Shown here piece after piece: positions 9,049-17,667 of a stretch of DNA of 64,000 bases (positions within the stretch are counted from its first letter, which is position 1; every line of letters starts with the position of its first letter). The translations under genes were made by a program, and so were the position numbers. The notes under the pieces are model-generated. The model was not told the DNA's origin. It saw only the letters and a list, made by a program, of their open reading frames with translations, and searched no databases. The stretch is from the NCBI RefSeq assembly GCF_003143855.1, contig NZ_QFRK01000005.1:199892-263891 (forward strand). The letters are read 5' to 3'. The stretch comes from Streptomyces sp. NWU339 (GTDB taxonomy: Bacteria; Actinomycetota; Actinomycetes; Streptomycetales; Streptomycetaceae).

Positions 9049-10134
9049 TCACCCGAGCAGGCGCCGCAGGTTCAGCCTCCCCCACAGCAGGCTGGTGGCG
9101 AACGACAGGGCGATGACGGTGATCAGCAGGCCCACCAGGAGCAGCCCCGCCACCGGTCCGCTCAAGTCCGGCGACACCAGCGGGGCGACGATCTCCTCGA
9201 CGAACAGCACGTGCACCATGTACGCGCCGAGCGCGGCATTGGCCAGCTTCCGCAGCAGGGGCCGCCGCTTCTCGGGAACCCTGACCCTGCTGATCAGAAG
9301 CAGCACGCAGATGCTCATGAGGGCGACGAACAGGTGCGCGTTGGGCATCACGTAATGGATCTGCGTGTTGTACCAGAGGGCCCCGACCATGGTGAGCGGC
9401 AGCAGGAGGAACAGCGGCCAACGCGACCGTACGGCGCCGGCCGGGAGGGAGAACAGCAGCGCGCCGCCGACCGCGTACACCAGTGAGTAGGTGCCGAAGC
9501 CCCAGGCCGAGGACGGCATCTCGTGATCCGTCACCTCGGCGAGCGTGGTCAGCACGCTGGGGAGGACCGCGATGCCGAGCAGGGCCGCCCCGAGCCCCCA
9601 GGGCCGCTTGCCGGCCTTGAGCAGCACCGCGAAGGCGAGCAGCATGATGATCGGGATGTAGGCGTACATGAACCACAGGTGGTAGGCGGGCTGCACGGAG
9701 CCGAAGAGGGAGTCCGTGGCCAGCTCGGCCACGGGCCGGTCGTTGCGGTCGCGCAGCCAGGCCCAGACGAGGTAGATCGCCGTCCACACGAAGAGCGGAA
9801 CGAGGTTGCGGACGATCCGCTGCCACATCCGCGCGCTGTCCCGCGGGGGCGCGCCGACCAGCACGGCCCAGCCGGCGATGGCGAAGTACATGGGAACGGC
9901 GAACGGGTTGATCGCCTCCGCCACGTGTCCCGCCCAGTACGATCCGGAGCCGTTCTCCGGATCGTTGCCGGTGGAGCGGATGAACTGGGCACCCACGTGT
10001 CCCAGCATGATGGTGGCGGAACAGACCAGCCGCATCAGGTCGATGTCGAAGCGGTGTTCGCGCGGTGCGGCGGTCTGTCCGGAAGGAGCGCTGCTCTGCT
10101 GCTGCGGCAGGAGCACTGCGGTGTCGTTCGGCAC
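9049..10134 (-). CDS. Membrane acyltransferase (acyltransferase 3 family), second copy
   Basis: A 361-residue polytopic protein. EHRFDIDLMRLVCSATIMLGHVGAQ holds the conserved Arg and His of TM1, followed by about nine further hydrophobic segments (YFAIAGWAVLVG, LVPLFVWTAIYLVW, YHLWFMYAYIPIIMLLAFA). It probably O-acylates a cell-surface glycan. GTG 10134 has GGAG 9 nt upstream; GTG 10188 is an alternative without a visible ribosome site. It lies downstream of a polysialyltransferase-like gene and ends at a strong hairpin. Confidence 0.85.
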   Translation of the reverse strand: MPNDTAVLLPQQQSSAPSGQTAAPREHRFDIDLMRLVCSATIMLGHVGAQFIRSTGNDPENGSGSYWAGHVAEAINPFAVPMYFAIAGWAVLVGAPPRDSARMWQRIVRNLVPLFVWTAIYLVWAWLRDRNDRPVAELATDSLFGSVQPAYHLWFMYAYIPIIMLLAFAVLLKAGKRPWGLGAALLGIAVLPSVLTTLAEVTDHEMPSSAWGFGTYSLVYAVGGALLFSLPAGAVRSRWPLFLLLPLTMVGALWYNTQIHYVMPNAHLFVALMSICVLLLISRVRVPEKRRPLLRKLANAALGAYMVHVLFVEEIVAPLVSPDLSGPVAGLLLVGLLITVIALSFATSLLWGRLNLRRLLG

Positions 10135-10259
10135 CGGGCCACTCTCCGTGTGCCCGGTGTACGGGAGTTGACGAGTGAATGGCTCCACTGTGACCGGTGG
10201 GTCTCGGTTGGCGATCCGGGGCGGGTGAGAGGACTGGTCTTCCGGTGGCCGGAGTTGCG

Positions 10260-11615
10260 TCACCCCTTCCGGACGCCGCGCCGTACCGTCCTGCGCACCA
10301 CGCGCTTCGCCCGGCTCACTTGGAGCCTGGCGCGCGATCGGGACTTGCTGCCGGGAAGGCGGAGCTCGGCCAGCCGAGGTTCGGGGAAGTAGTGGCCGGG
10401 GCTGCCGGCCAGGTTGCGTCGCAGCCAGTCGGCCGTCGACTCCCGCAGTTGTGGGTACGTCTTGGGCTGCATGCAGAAACCCATCGCGTTCACCAGCGGT
10501 GACAACGTCTCGGGGGCCGTGCCGACGAGCGCCGGGTCCTGGTCGCGCTCCAGGTCGGGTACCAGATGGTCGACCACGGCCAGGGGCACGCGGTTGCTGT
10601 TCGGATAGGGCTTGAGGCGCCCCATCACCAGTCCGGTCCCCACCCGTGCGACGGGCACGTCGTAGTAGGCGGAGGCGGTCACCATCGCCGTCGAGAAACA
10701 GCCGACGACGAGTGCGGGACGGCAGTGGTGGTACAGCGTCTCGGCCAGCAGCGGCGCGTCCAGCACGGTGAGCCGGACCCCGGCGTCCGCCGCCGCTTTG
10801 CTCAGCGCCGCCGAGTAGCCGGCGGGTGCCGTCGGATGGGGCTTGAAGACCACGGACCGGTGGCCGGCCCGCACGGCCCCGGTGAGCATGCGGACATGGA
10901 GGTCCTCCTCCTCCTGCGCGCTCAGGATGTTGATCGCCGCCAGGTACTGGCCGAGCAGCACGGCCGTCGGCGCCTCCTCCAGGACGGGCGCCAACCGCGG
11001 GTCGTCCGCCGCGTCCTGGGAGATCTCGTCGAGCACCTCGCGGAACGCCTCGTCCGGGACGACCTCGGGCCCGACGCCGTACTCGGACAGCAGCAAGGGC
11101 TTCAGACCGGGGATCAGGTCGAGGTGGAGCAGCCGCCGGATGCGGCGGGCGATGGTCAGCGGCAGCTTGTCCCGGGTCGGGCCGTAGCTCATGAGGCCGT
11201 CGGCGTACACGTGGACGGTGCTCTCGGAGAAGATCGCCGCCAGCGCGCGGGCAGGGTTGACCTGGATCGACTCGACGGCGAGTTCGATCAGGTCCCGCTC
11301 GCCGATGCCCCACTGCAGACGGAACGCCTTCTGCCACATCACCGTGTCGTTGCCCCGCGGGCCCCAGGCGCTGGGATGGTGGGGGCTGATCGCCTCGTTC
11401 CAGCTGACCACCGAGTCGAACCGGCCCGCTATGCGCGCGTAGCCGTGCATCTCGTCGAGCCGCAGGGCGGTCTCCGGTATGGCGGCGTTGTTGGAGACCA
11501 GCAGGATGCGCCGGGCCCCGTCACGCGGTCCGAACAGGCCCGCGTCGAGCGCCGCGGCGAGGGTGGCCGCTCCGTAGAGGGTCGAGACCTGGAAGATCTG
11601 GGTCTTGCGGGACAT
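10260..11615 (-). CDS. Polysialyltransferase-like glycosyltransferase, copy 1
   Basis: A 451-residue protein of the alpha-2,8-polysialyltransferase type. It begins QIFQVSTLYGAATLAAALD, shared with copy 2 at 16333-17667. Landmarks are YADGLMSYGP (acidic-Gly motif), the His-Pro motif VFKPHPTAP used in nucleotide binding, and GCFSTAMVTA resembling the Ser/Thr motif. The C-terminus is highly basic, which fits membrane-surface association. It follows the GT2 gene with a 3-nt gap. Transfer of Kdn or another ulosonic acid, or of a linking sugar, is inferred from the neuA/neuB-like genes nearby. Confidence 0.82.
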   Translation of the reverse strand: MSRKTQIFQVSTLYGAATLAAALDAGLFGPRDGARRILLVSNNAAIPETALRLDEMHGYARIAGRFDSVVSWNEAISPHHPSAWGPRGNDTVMWQKAFRLQWGIGERDLIELAVESIQVNPARALAAIFSESTVHVYADGLMSYGPTRDKLPLTIARRIRRLLHLDLIPGLKPLLLSEYGVGPEVVPDEAFREVLDEISQDAADDPRLAPVLEEAPTAVLLGQYLAAINILSAQEEEDLHVRMLTGAVRAGHRSVVFKPHPTAPAGYSAALSKAAADAGVRLTVLDAPLLAETLYHHCRPALVVGCFSTAMVTASAYYDVPVARVGTGLVMGRLKPYPNSNRVPLAVVDHLVPDLERDQDPALVGTAPETLSPLVNAMGFCMQPKTYPQLRESTADWLRRNLAGSPGHYFPEPRLAELRLPGSKSRSRARLQVSRAKRVVRRTVRRGVRKG

Positions 11616-11618
11616 GGA

Positions 11619-12584
11619 TCAGGCAGCCTTCCGCCCGTCACGCAGGCGGCTGAGCAACCTGCTTCGAGTGCTGTCGATGGTTCTGAGGGTCTCCTCGAGC
11701 GCATGCTGGGGCATGCGGTGCAGCGCGGCTCGCGTCTCCTGCCGCAACCGCTGCGCCGCCGAGGGCTCGTACTCGTTCGCCTTGCCGATGTGGAAGGCGA
11801 TCATGGCGCAGTAGGTCCGTACGGCCTTGAGGAGGAAACGTTCTGCCTCCGGGTCCTGCTGCAGCTCCCGCAGCAGCGTGTCGTACGACGGGATGAAGTC
11901 CAGCTGACGGGAGTCCTTGATCTGGGTGAGCGAGGTCGCGACGCCCCGCCGGTAGAACACACCGTGCACACCGAGGGACGCGTACGTCCTGGCCTTCAGG
12001 TGCAGCTGCCAGATCCACAACCGATCCTCCGCCGTGCGGAGTTCGGTCGCGAAGCGCATGCCGCCGTCGTCGAAGAGACGCCGGCGGTAGATCCCCGCCC
12101 AGACGAAGGGGTAGTCGACCATGGTCTCCATGTCGGCCGGCGCTATTCCCTCACGCGGATCCATCACGATGTTGCGCGCCGGTGCCGAGGGCCGCCGGAT
12201 CACCCGCTCGGTGCCGGTGGCCTGGACGTGATCGGTACGGGCGAAGTCGCAGCCCAGCTCGTCCATGGCACGCACCAGTTCGGCGAGGTGGCCGGGCCCG
12301 TACCAGTCGTCACCGTCGAGGAACGTGACGAACTCGCCGTCCGCCGCGTCGATACCGCTGTTGCGCGCCTGGGCTATCCCCATGTTCTTCTCGTGCCGGA
12401 TCACCCTGGCGCGGGGCCGCCGTTCCGCCCATCGGTCGATCACCGAGGAAGTGGAGTCCGTGGAACAGTCGTCCACGAGCAGGAACTCGACATCGGGGCC
12501 CGCGTTGTTGGCGAGGCTTCGCAGCGTGCTCTCGGCAAACGCTCCCACATTGTGCATGGGGACGACGACGGACAATCTCGGCAC
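11619..12584 (-). CDS. GT2 family glycosyltransferase, copy 1
   Basis: A 321-residue GT-A fold inverting glycosyltransferase. LSVVVPMHNVGAFAESTLRSL opens the nucleotide-binding fold, FLLVDDCSTDSTS follows, and FVTFLDGDDWYGPGHL carries the metal-binding DxD-like motif near residue 95. The C-terminal third is helical. GTG 12584 has GAGAGG 5 nt upstream. The gene is a paralogue of 17664-18644, with the same SLTQI and QLDFI segments near its C-terminus. The acceptor is unknown; a cytoplasmic step in glycopolymer assembly is likely. Confidence 0.88.
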   Translation of the reverse strand: MPRLSVVVPMHNVGAFAESTLRSLANNAGPDVEFLLVDDCSTDSTSSVIDRWAERRPRARVIRHEKNMGIAQARNSGIDAADGEFVTFLDGDDWYGPGHLAELVRAMDELGCDFARTDHVQATGTERVIRRPSAPARNIVMDPREGIAPADMETMVDYPFVWAGIYRRRLFDDGGMRFATELRTAEDRLWIWQLHLKARTYASLGVHGVFYRRGVATSLTQIKDSRQLDFIPSYDTLLRELQQDPEAERFLLKAVRTYCAMIAFHIGKANEYEPSAAQRLRQETRAALHRMPQHALEETLRTIDSTRSRLLSRLRDGRKAA

Positions 12585-12714
12585 GGGGGCCTCTCACGCT
12601 TGAAGGAGGGAGATACGGAGATGCAGAACAGTCTGTCGACTTTTTCGAAAGGGAAGATGCGGTCCGAGACGGAGGGGTGAATTCCGTACGCTTCGCAGGT
12701 GAATTCTCGGTGTC

Positions 12715-14937
12715 TCACGCTCGGCCGAAGGTTTCCCGGAGTTCGTCGATGTTCGACCGGGTGGTCTCCCACAGGAACTTCTGTGCGTCGTGCACGTCCG
12801 CCACGGCCGCCGCGTGGTCGTCGAGGATCGCCGCGGCCCGCTCCGTGAGTCGCGTGCCGAGTTCCCGGTCGTGCACGGACAGCCCCCACTCCGCGCGGCC
12901 GATGTCGGACAGGAAGTAGGCGAGTTTCGGGTGGGAGACCAGGCTGAGGATCGGGGTGCCGCAGCCGAAGGGGATCATGCCCGCGTGCCCGCGCATGCCG
13001 ATCACCAGTCGCGACCGGCCGTACAGATCGCGGATGCCGTCGTTCGACATGTCGTACAGCTGCTCCACGGGCAGGCTGAGGCCGTGCTCCCGGCGCAGGT
13101 CGTGCACGAACTTCTCGTCGGCGGGCATGTGGGCCGCGTACCGCACGTCGGTCCTCTCCCGCAGTGCCCGCAGCGCGGTGGCCATCTGGGCGAGGAAGTG
13201 GCCGTAGTCGTGGCCGAACCGCAGTCCCGCGCGGTCGTACGCGCAGTTGACCAGGACGGTGTCGGACCGCTCCGCCGGGTCGAGCAGGCCCGGGACGAGG
13301 TACCGGGCCACCGTGGTCGGGCAGGGCTGGTAGCGCACCCGGTCGCGCAACTCCTCGGGCAGCAGATCGCGGACCCGCTCGATCGAGCCGTGGTTGCGCA
13401 ACCCGAAGAACGCCGACCGCTCGACGAGGACCCGCAGACTCTCGGCGAACCGGGCCCGGCGGTAGAGCTGCCCGTCGAACACGTTGTAACCGACCGCGAA
13501 CACCGCCAGGGGAGCGGTGATCCGGGCCAGGATCCCGTCCGGGACGTTCCACTGCCAGTGGCTGTTGCCGTTGGGGGAGGTGTCCGGGAGGAAGAGCCCG
13601 CCACCGCCCACGATCACCCCGCGCCGGGCGTTCAGCTGCTCCAGCGCCGCCTCGTCGACCAGGTGGTGCACCGGCTGCCGGTACCAGCGGCGCGGCCCGG
13701 TGTCGGCGTCGAAGCACATGCGCACGGCCTCGGGCAGGACCTTGTCCCCGGCGTTCTCCTGGCCCTCGGCGAACAACGCCACGTGCGCCAGCTGGTCCGC
13801 GGCGGCGGCCGGCCGCCGCGGTTCCGGACCCTTCGCGCGGGTACGGACGTACCAGCCGTGGCACCCGGCGTCGGTGGGGTCGGCCTCCAGGCCGTCCCGG
13901 GCGTACGCGTGCGCGTCCTCCTCCCGCCCGCACAGCCACGCCAGGCGGGCGAGCTGGGCGAAGGCGCGCGGGGCGACATCGGGTGACGCCGCCGCCAGCA
14001 GCAGGTGGGCCTCGGCCTCGTCGTAGCGCGACAGCGCCATCAGCGACAGGCCGAGCGTCTCGTGGCACCGCGGCGCGTCCAGCCGGTCCGCCACCACGGG
14101 CGCCAGGACGTCGACGGCCTCGTCGTGGCGGCCCTGCCTGCGGTACACGTCGGCCACCGTACGGGCGAGGTCGAGGGAGGGGCGCGCCTCGAGCAGGGGC
14201 GGCGCGCAGTGTGCCAGGAGGTCGGGGTGCTTGCCACCGGGCAGGGCGCAGTAGGCGGCCCGGAAGTCGTCGTCGCTCATCTCGAAGCGGCGCCGCGCCT
14301 CGGCGGCCGGACCGTACCCGGGCGCGTCGGACGGCTCGGTGAAGTGGAGGACGGCGACGTTCGGGGGCACCGGCGTGTCGTCGTACAGCCGCCGGGAGAG
14401 GAAGTCGTAGCGCGCGTCCAGCGGAACCAGGACGTCCGCCGGCGTGTCCGGACCGCTCTCCTCGAGGACGTCGGCGAACCGGACCGCCACGGCGTCGTCC
14501 ACGTCGGCGCGCTGGACGACCAGGAGGCCGTCGGGCAGGACGGCGCGCCGCGCACCGCCCTCCGCGTCGCACAGCAACTGCGGTACGGCACCCACACCGT
14601 GACGCATCCGCAGCAGCTCACCGATGTCCCCGAGGACAACCATGGCCGGACCGAGGGCGATGACGGTGTCGTAGCCCTCCAGCCGGAAGAGGTCCGCGCG
14701 GCTGTCCGCCCGGCGCGTGACGATCCGCGGGTGCAGGCGGCGCAGCGCGTCGAACGCGGCGTCGGGCAGCCCCGGGTGCAGGACCACGAAGTCCTCGCAC
14801 ACGCCCGGGTTGGTCAGTGCCAGGCTGCGTATCAGCGTGGGGAGACCGGACAGGCGGTCGGAGTCGGTGTGGACGGCGAAGGCCATCCGGCGTCTGCCGG
14901 TGACGGTGCTCCGGTCGTCCGCGGAGGAGTGGGTCAT
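12715..14937 (-). CDS. Fusion: GT-A-like domain + TPR + polysaccharide pyruvyl transferase
   Basis: A 740-residue multidomain protein. About residues 15-235 look like a GT8-like nucleotide-sugar transferase fold (AFAVHTDSDRLSGLPTLIRS, LGDIGELLRM). Residues 260-385 are helical repeats of TPR type (YRRQGRHDEAVDVL, LSRYDEAEAHLLLA). From about residue 400 the sequence matches polysaccharide pyruvyl transferases (GQENAGDKVLPEAV, VIVGGGGLFLPD, RLVIGMRGHAGMIPFGCGT), which transfer pyruvate from PEP to sugars as ketals. ATG 14937 overlaps the stop of the GT29-like gene (ATGA), so the two are coupled. The domain-1 assignment is less certain than the pyruvyl transferase part. Confidence 0.8.
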   Translation of the reverse strand: MTHSSADDRSTVTGRRRMAFAVHTDSDRLSGLPTLIRSLALTNPGVCEDFVVLHPGLPDAAFDALRRLHPRIVTRRADSRADLFRLEGYDTVIALGPAMVVLGDIGELLRMRHGVGAVPQLLCDAEGGARRAVLPDGLLVVQRADVDDAVAVRFADVLEESGPDTPADVLVPLDARYDFLSRRLYDDTPVPPNVAVLHFTEPSDAPGYGPAAEARRRFEMSDDDFRAAYCALPGGKHPDLLAHCAPPLLEARPSLDLARTVADVYRRQGRHDEAVDVLAPVVADRLDAPRCHETLGLSLMALSRYDEAEAHLLLAAASPDVAPRAFAQLARLAWLCGREEDAHAYARDGLEADPTDAGCHGWYVRTRAKGPEPRRPAAAADQLAHVALFAEGQENAGDKVLPEAVRMCFDADTGPRRWYRQPVHHLVDEAALEQLNARRGVIVGGGGLFLPDTSPNGNSHWQWNVPDGILARITAPLAVFAVGYNVFDGQLYRRARFAESLRVLVERSAFFGLRNHGSIERVRDLLPEELRDRVRYQPCPTTVARYLVPGLLDPAERSDTVLVNCAYDRAGLRFGHDYGHFLAQMATALRALRERTDVRYAAHMPADEKFVHDLRREHGLSLPVEQLYDMSNDGIRDLYGRSRLVIGMRGHAGMIPFGCGTPILSLVSHPKLAYFLSDIGRAEWGLSVHDRELGTRLTERAAAILDDHAAAVADVHDAQKFLWETTRSNIDELRETFGRA

Positions 14938-16196
14938 CTCAGGGCGATCCTCATCTTGCTGTCGTCGACGCGCGTCGCACGGTCCATGACCCACTCGGCT
15001 TCCCTCGGCCGCAGCCGGCCCGGCAGGCCGAAACCGATGAGGTCCAGACGGGGGCTGACATCCAGGAAGTCCAGCAGCCTCAGGACGGTGAAAGCGGTGG
15101 TGGTCGCCGTTTCCCAGCTGTCCTCGCCCAGCAGCGCGGGGTCGGTCAGGGGCCGGCGCAGGGAGGCGTCACCGATGTGCTCCTGCGCCCCGGGCACGAG
15201 CCGCTGCCGGGTGGCGCGGCGCCATCCCGCGGCCGGGTCGCCGAACACCAGCCGGATGCCGGCCGGCTCGGTCCAGACGGGCCCGTTCCACGGGGTCTCG
15301 CCCCGCAACGAGACGGCGTGCAGGTCGGTGCGCTCACCGGTGTCCTCGGCGCGGATGCGGAACGAGTCGCAGCGCACCACCAGGTCGTAGCCGTCGATCT
15401 CGGCGCCCAGCCCGTTCCCGGCTGTGTTCCCGGCCGCGTTCCCGCCGTGCGAGACCAGGCACACCGTCCGCCCCGCGACCAGGCGACGCAGACCACTGAC
15501 GCCGATCGGAGTGCTTCCGCCGAGCAGCGGGTCGGGTGTTCCGGTCCGCTCGACGAGCCGTCGGTACGTGCTGTACGCCTTCAGCAGGCGCCGTACGCCG
15601 GGGTCGGCGATGCCGTGCTCGGCCACCCGCGCCCGTACGTGGGCGGCGAATTCGGGCGCCGCGCTCGCGGTGGGCCGTCCGTGCAGGCCGTGCAGGGGGG
15701 AGTCGGCCCCGGGGGAGAGGGCGATGGCTGCGTCCAGGCACGCCTTCCGGCGGCGCAGGGTGTCGACCCTGCGGGCGATCTCAGGTGCTCCGGCGCCGTT
15801 CTGCCGCAGCGAGAGGTGGCGCTCGTAGCTCTCCAGAGCCTCCTCGCCACGACCGAGCCCGTCCAGGGCCAGGCCGTGCAGCCGCCAGGCGCCCTTGGAC
15901 CGCTGCCGGATCAGGGTCGCCGTCTCGGCGACGCCCAGGGCGAGGCGCAACGCGCCGTCCCCACCGGCCTCGAGCGCACGCTCACCGACCTGGAGCAGGG
16001 CGTCGAAGGGGTCGGCGGACGGGGTCTCGAGGGAGACGGCGAAGGCGCCGATCGCCTGCGTCAGCCGGGCGGGAGCGGGCGTGGCGCCCTGTGCCGCGAG
16101 GTACTCGCCGCACAGGCGCGTGCTCCGGGCGAACAGGGCCGGCCTGGCGGCTTCCTTCTGCCGTGCCCTGAACAGTCCCGCCAGGGGATTCGTCAT
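14934..16196 (-). CDS. GT29-like sialyltransferase homologue with helical N-terminal domain
   Basis: A 420-residue protein. Residues 1-230 are helical (TPR-like GRGEEALESYERHL). The C-terminal half resembles GT29 sialyltransferases: GRTVCLVSHGGNAAGN followed by GAEIDGYDLVVRCDSFRI matches the sialylmotif-L pattern (VVGNS...IDxxDxVxRxN), with DLHAVS after it and DLIGFG near the end. GT29 enzymes use CMP-sialic acids, which fits a cluster with its own CMP-ulosonate synthetase. ATG 16196 has GGTGG upstream and begins MTNPLAG. The call is by motif and was not searched. Confidence 0.65.
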   Translation of the reverse strand: MTNPLAGLFRARQKEAARPALFARSTRLCGEYLAAQGATPAPARLTQAIGAFAVSLETPSADPFDALLQVGERALEAGGDGALRLALGVAETATLIRQRSKGAWRLHGLALDGLGRGEEALESYERHLSLRQNGAGAPEIARRVDTLRRRKACLDAAIALSPGADSPLHGLHGRPTASAAPEFAAHVRARVAEHGIADPGVRRLLKAYSTYRRLVERTGTPDPLLGGSTPIGVSGLRRLVAGRTVCLVSHGGNAAGNTAGNGLGAEIDGYDLVVRCDSFRIRAEDTGERTDLHAVSLRGETPWNGPVWTEPAGIRLVFGDPAAGWRRATRQRLVPGAQEHIGDASLRRPLTDPALLGEDSWETATTTAFTVLRLLDFLDVSPRLDLIGFGLPGRLRPREAEWVMDRATRVDDSKMRIALR

Positions 16197-16332
16197 ACGT
16201 TCCACCGTTCTCGGATCGGAGGCCGAATGTGTCCCACTGCCACGAGCCGCGGGTGGCTTCCGGGCGGATGGACGATGAACACTTCCCTTCGAACAGCCGA
16301 CCGGTCCTCGCCGCTCGGCCGCGCGTCGTCCT

Positions 16333-17667
16333 TCACCGCTTGACCGCGCGCCGGACGGCCCGCGCGCGCCGCACCACTCTGCGCGCCGTCGCGTTGTGCC
16401 GCAGGAACGCCAGCCGCTGCGGAACGCCGCCGGGCAGGCCCAGGGAGGTGAGCCGCCTCTTCTTGAAGTACCGCCGGGTGCCGCCGTCCAGCCGTGTGGA
16501 CAGGTAGCGCTCGGCCTGCGGCCGCAGTTCCCAGAGGATCTTCGGCTGCATCGCGAAGCCGACGGCGCGGACCAGGTCGCCGAGCGCGTCGGTGTCCATG
16601 ACCCCGCGCCGCTCGGCGACCGCCGCCGCGTCCGTCGGAGCCGGCAGCAGCGCGTCGGCGATGGTGACCGGGATCCGGTTGCTGTTCTCGTAGGGCGTCA
16701 GCCGGTCCAGCAGGGTGTCCGTGCCGACCCGGGCGACCGGCAGGCCGTACAGGGCGGACGCGGTCAGCAGGGCCGTGGAGAAGCAGCCGACGACCAGTGC
16801 CGGGCGCATCCGCTGGTACAGAACCTCGGCCAGGACCGGGGTGTCCACCACCGTGAGGTCGACGCCGAGCCGCTCGGCCTCCTCCTCCAGGGTGCGGGTG
16901 AAGCGCGCCGGGGCCGTGGGGTGCGGCTTGAACACCACCCGGCCGTGACCGAGGTGCACCGCGCCCTTCAGCATCCGCACATGCAGGTTCTCCTCCTCCT
17001 CGGCGGAGAGGATGTCCAGCGCGGAGAGGTACTGGCCCAGGAGTAGCGCGGGCTCCGCCACGTCGGGCAACTCGGCGTCGGTGTCGGACAGTTCGGCCAG
17101 CACCTTGGTGAACGCCGGGGTCGCCACCACCTCTGGCGCCACCCCGAACTCGGTGAGCAGCAGCGGCTCGAGCCCCGGCACCAGGTCGAGGTGGAGCAAC
17201 CGCTCCACCCGGGTGCCGACCAGCGGGTCGATCTTGTTGCGGGTGGGGCCGTAGCTCATCAGACCGTCCGCGTAGACGGTGACGGGCGCGTCGATGAAGA
17301 TCTGCGCCACCCCGAGCGCCGGGTTGACCTGGATGGACTCCACGACGAGCGCCACGTCGTCGTCCCCCAGGTTCCACAGCAGCCGCAGATGGCGCTCCCA
17401 CAGGGGCACGTCCTCGAGGCGCGGCGCCCAGCTGCCGGGGTGGAACGGGAAGACGGTCTCGTTCCACGACAGCACGTCGTCGAACCGGGACCGCAGGCGC
17501 TCGAACCCGGGCATCTCGTCCACGGCGGGCGTCGTCTCGGGCGTCGTCGCGTTGTTGGAGACCAGCAGGATCCGCCGGCCGGCCGGGGCGAGGCAGCCCG
17601 AGTCCAGGGCGGCGGCGAGGGTGGCCGCTCCGTAGAGGGTCGACGCCATGAAGATCTGGGTGGTCAC
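16333..17667 (-). CDS. Polysialyltransferase-like glycosyltransferase, copy 2
   Basis: A 444-residue paralogue of 10260-11615, with the same QIF-STLYGAATLAAALDSG opening, YADGLMSYGPTRNK, VFKPHPTAPARF and VVGCFSTALLTASA motifs and a basic C-terminus. The two copies differ across the middle third and in the C-terminal tail. The start is GTG 17667, overlapping the stop of the upstream GT2 gene as GTGA. Probably a cytoplasmic or peripheral membrane transferase for the cell-wall polymer. Divided roles for the two copies (initiation versus elongation, or two linkages) are possible. Confidence 0.82.
   Translation of the reverse strand: MTTQIFMASTLYGAATLAAALDSGCLAPAGRRILLVSNNATTPETTPAVDEMPGFERLRSRFDDVLSWNETVFPFHPGSWAPRLEDVPLWERHLRLLWNLGDDDVALVVESIQVNPALGVAQIFIDAPVTVYADGLMSYGPTRNKIDPLVGTRVERLLHLDLVPGLEPLLLTEFGVAPEVVATPAFTKVLAELSDTDAELPDVAEPALLLGQYLSALDILSAEEEENLHVRMLKGAVHLGHGRVVFKPHPTAPARFTRTLEEEAERLGVDLTVVDTPVLAEVLYQRMRPALVVGCFSTALLTASALYGLPVARVGTDTLLDRLTPYENSNRIPVTIADALLPAPTDAAAVAERRGVMDTDALGDLVRAVGFAMQPKILWELRPQAERYLSTRLDGGTRRYFKKRRLTSLGLPGGVPQRLAFLRHNATARRVVRRARAVRRAVKR

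Noticed and set aside
11429..11442. TATGCGCGCGTAGC, a near match to the nucleoside palindrome
   Set aside because: It lies inside the polysialyltransferase-like coding sequence and is not at a promoter, so it is probably chance.
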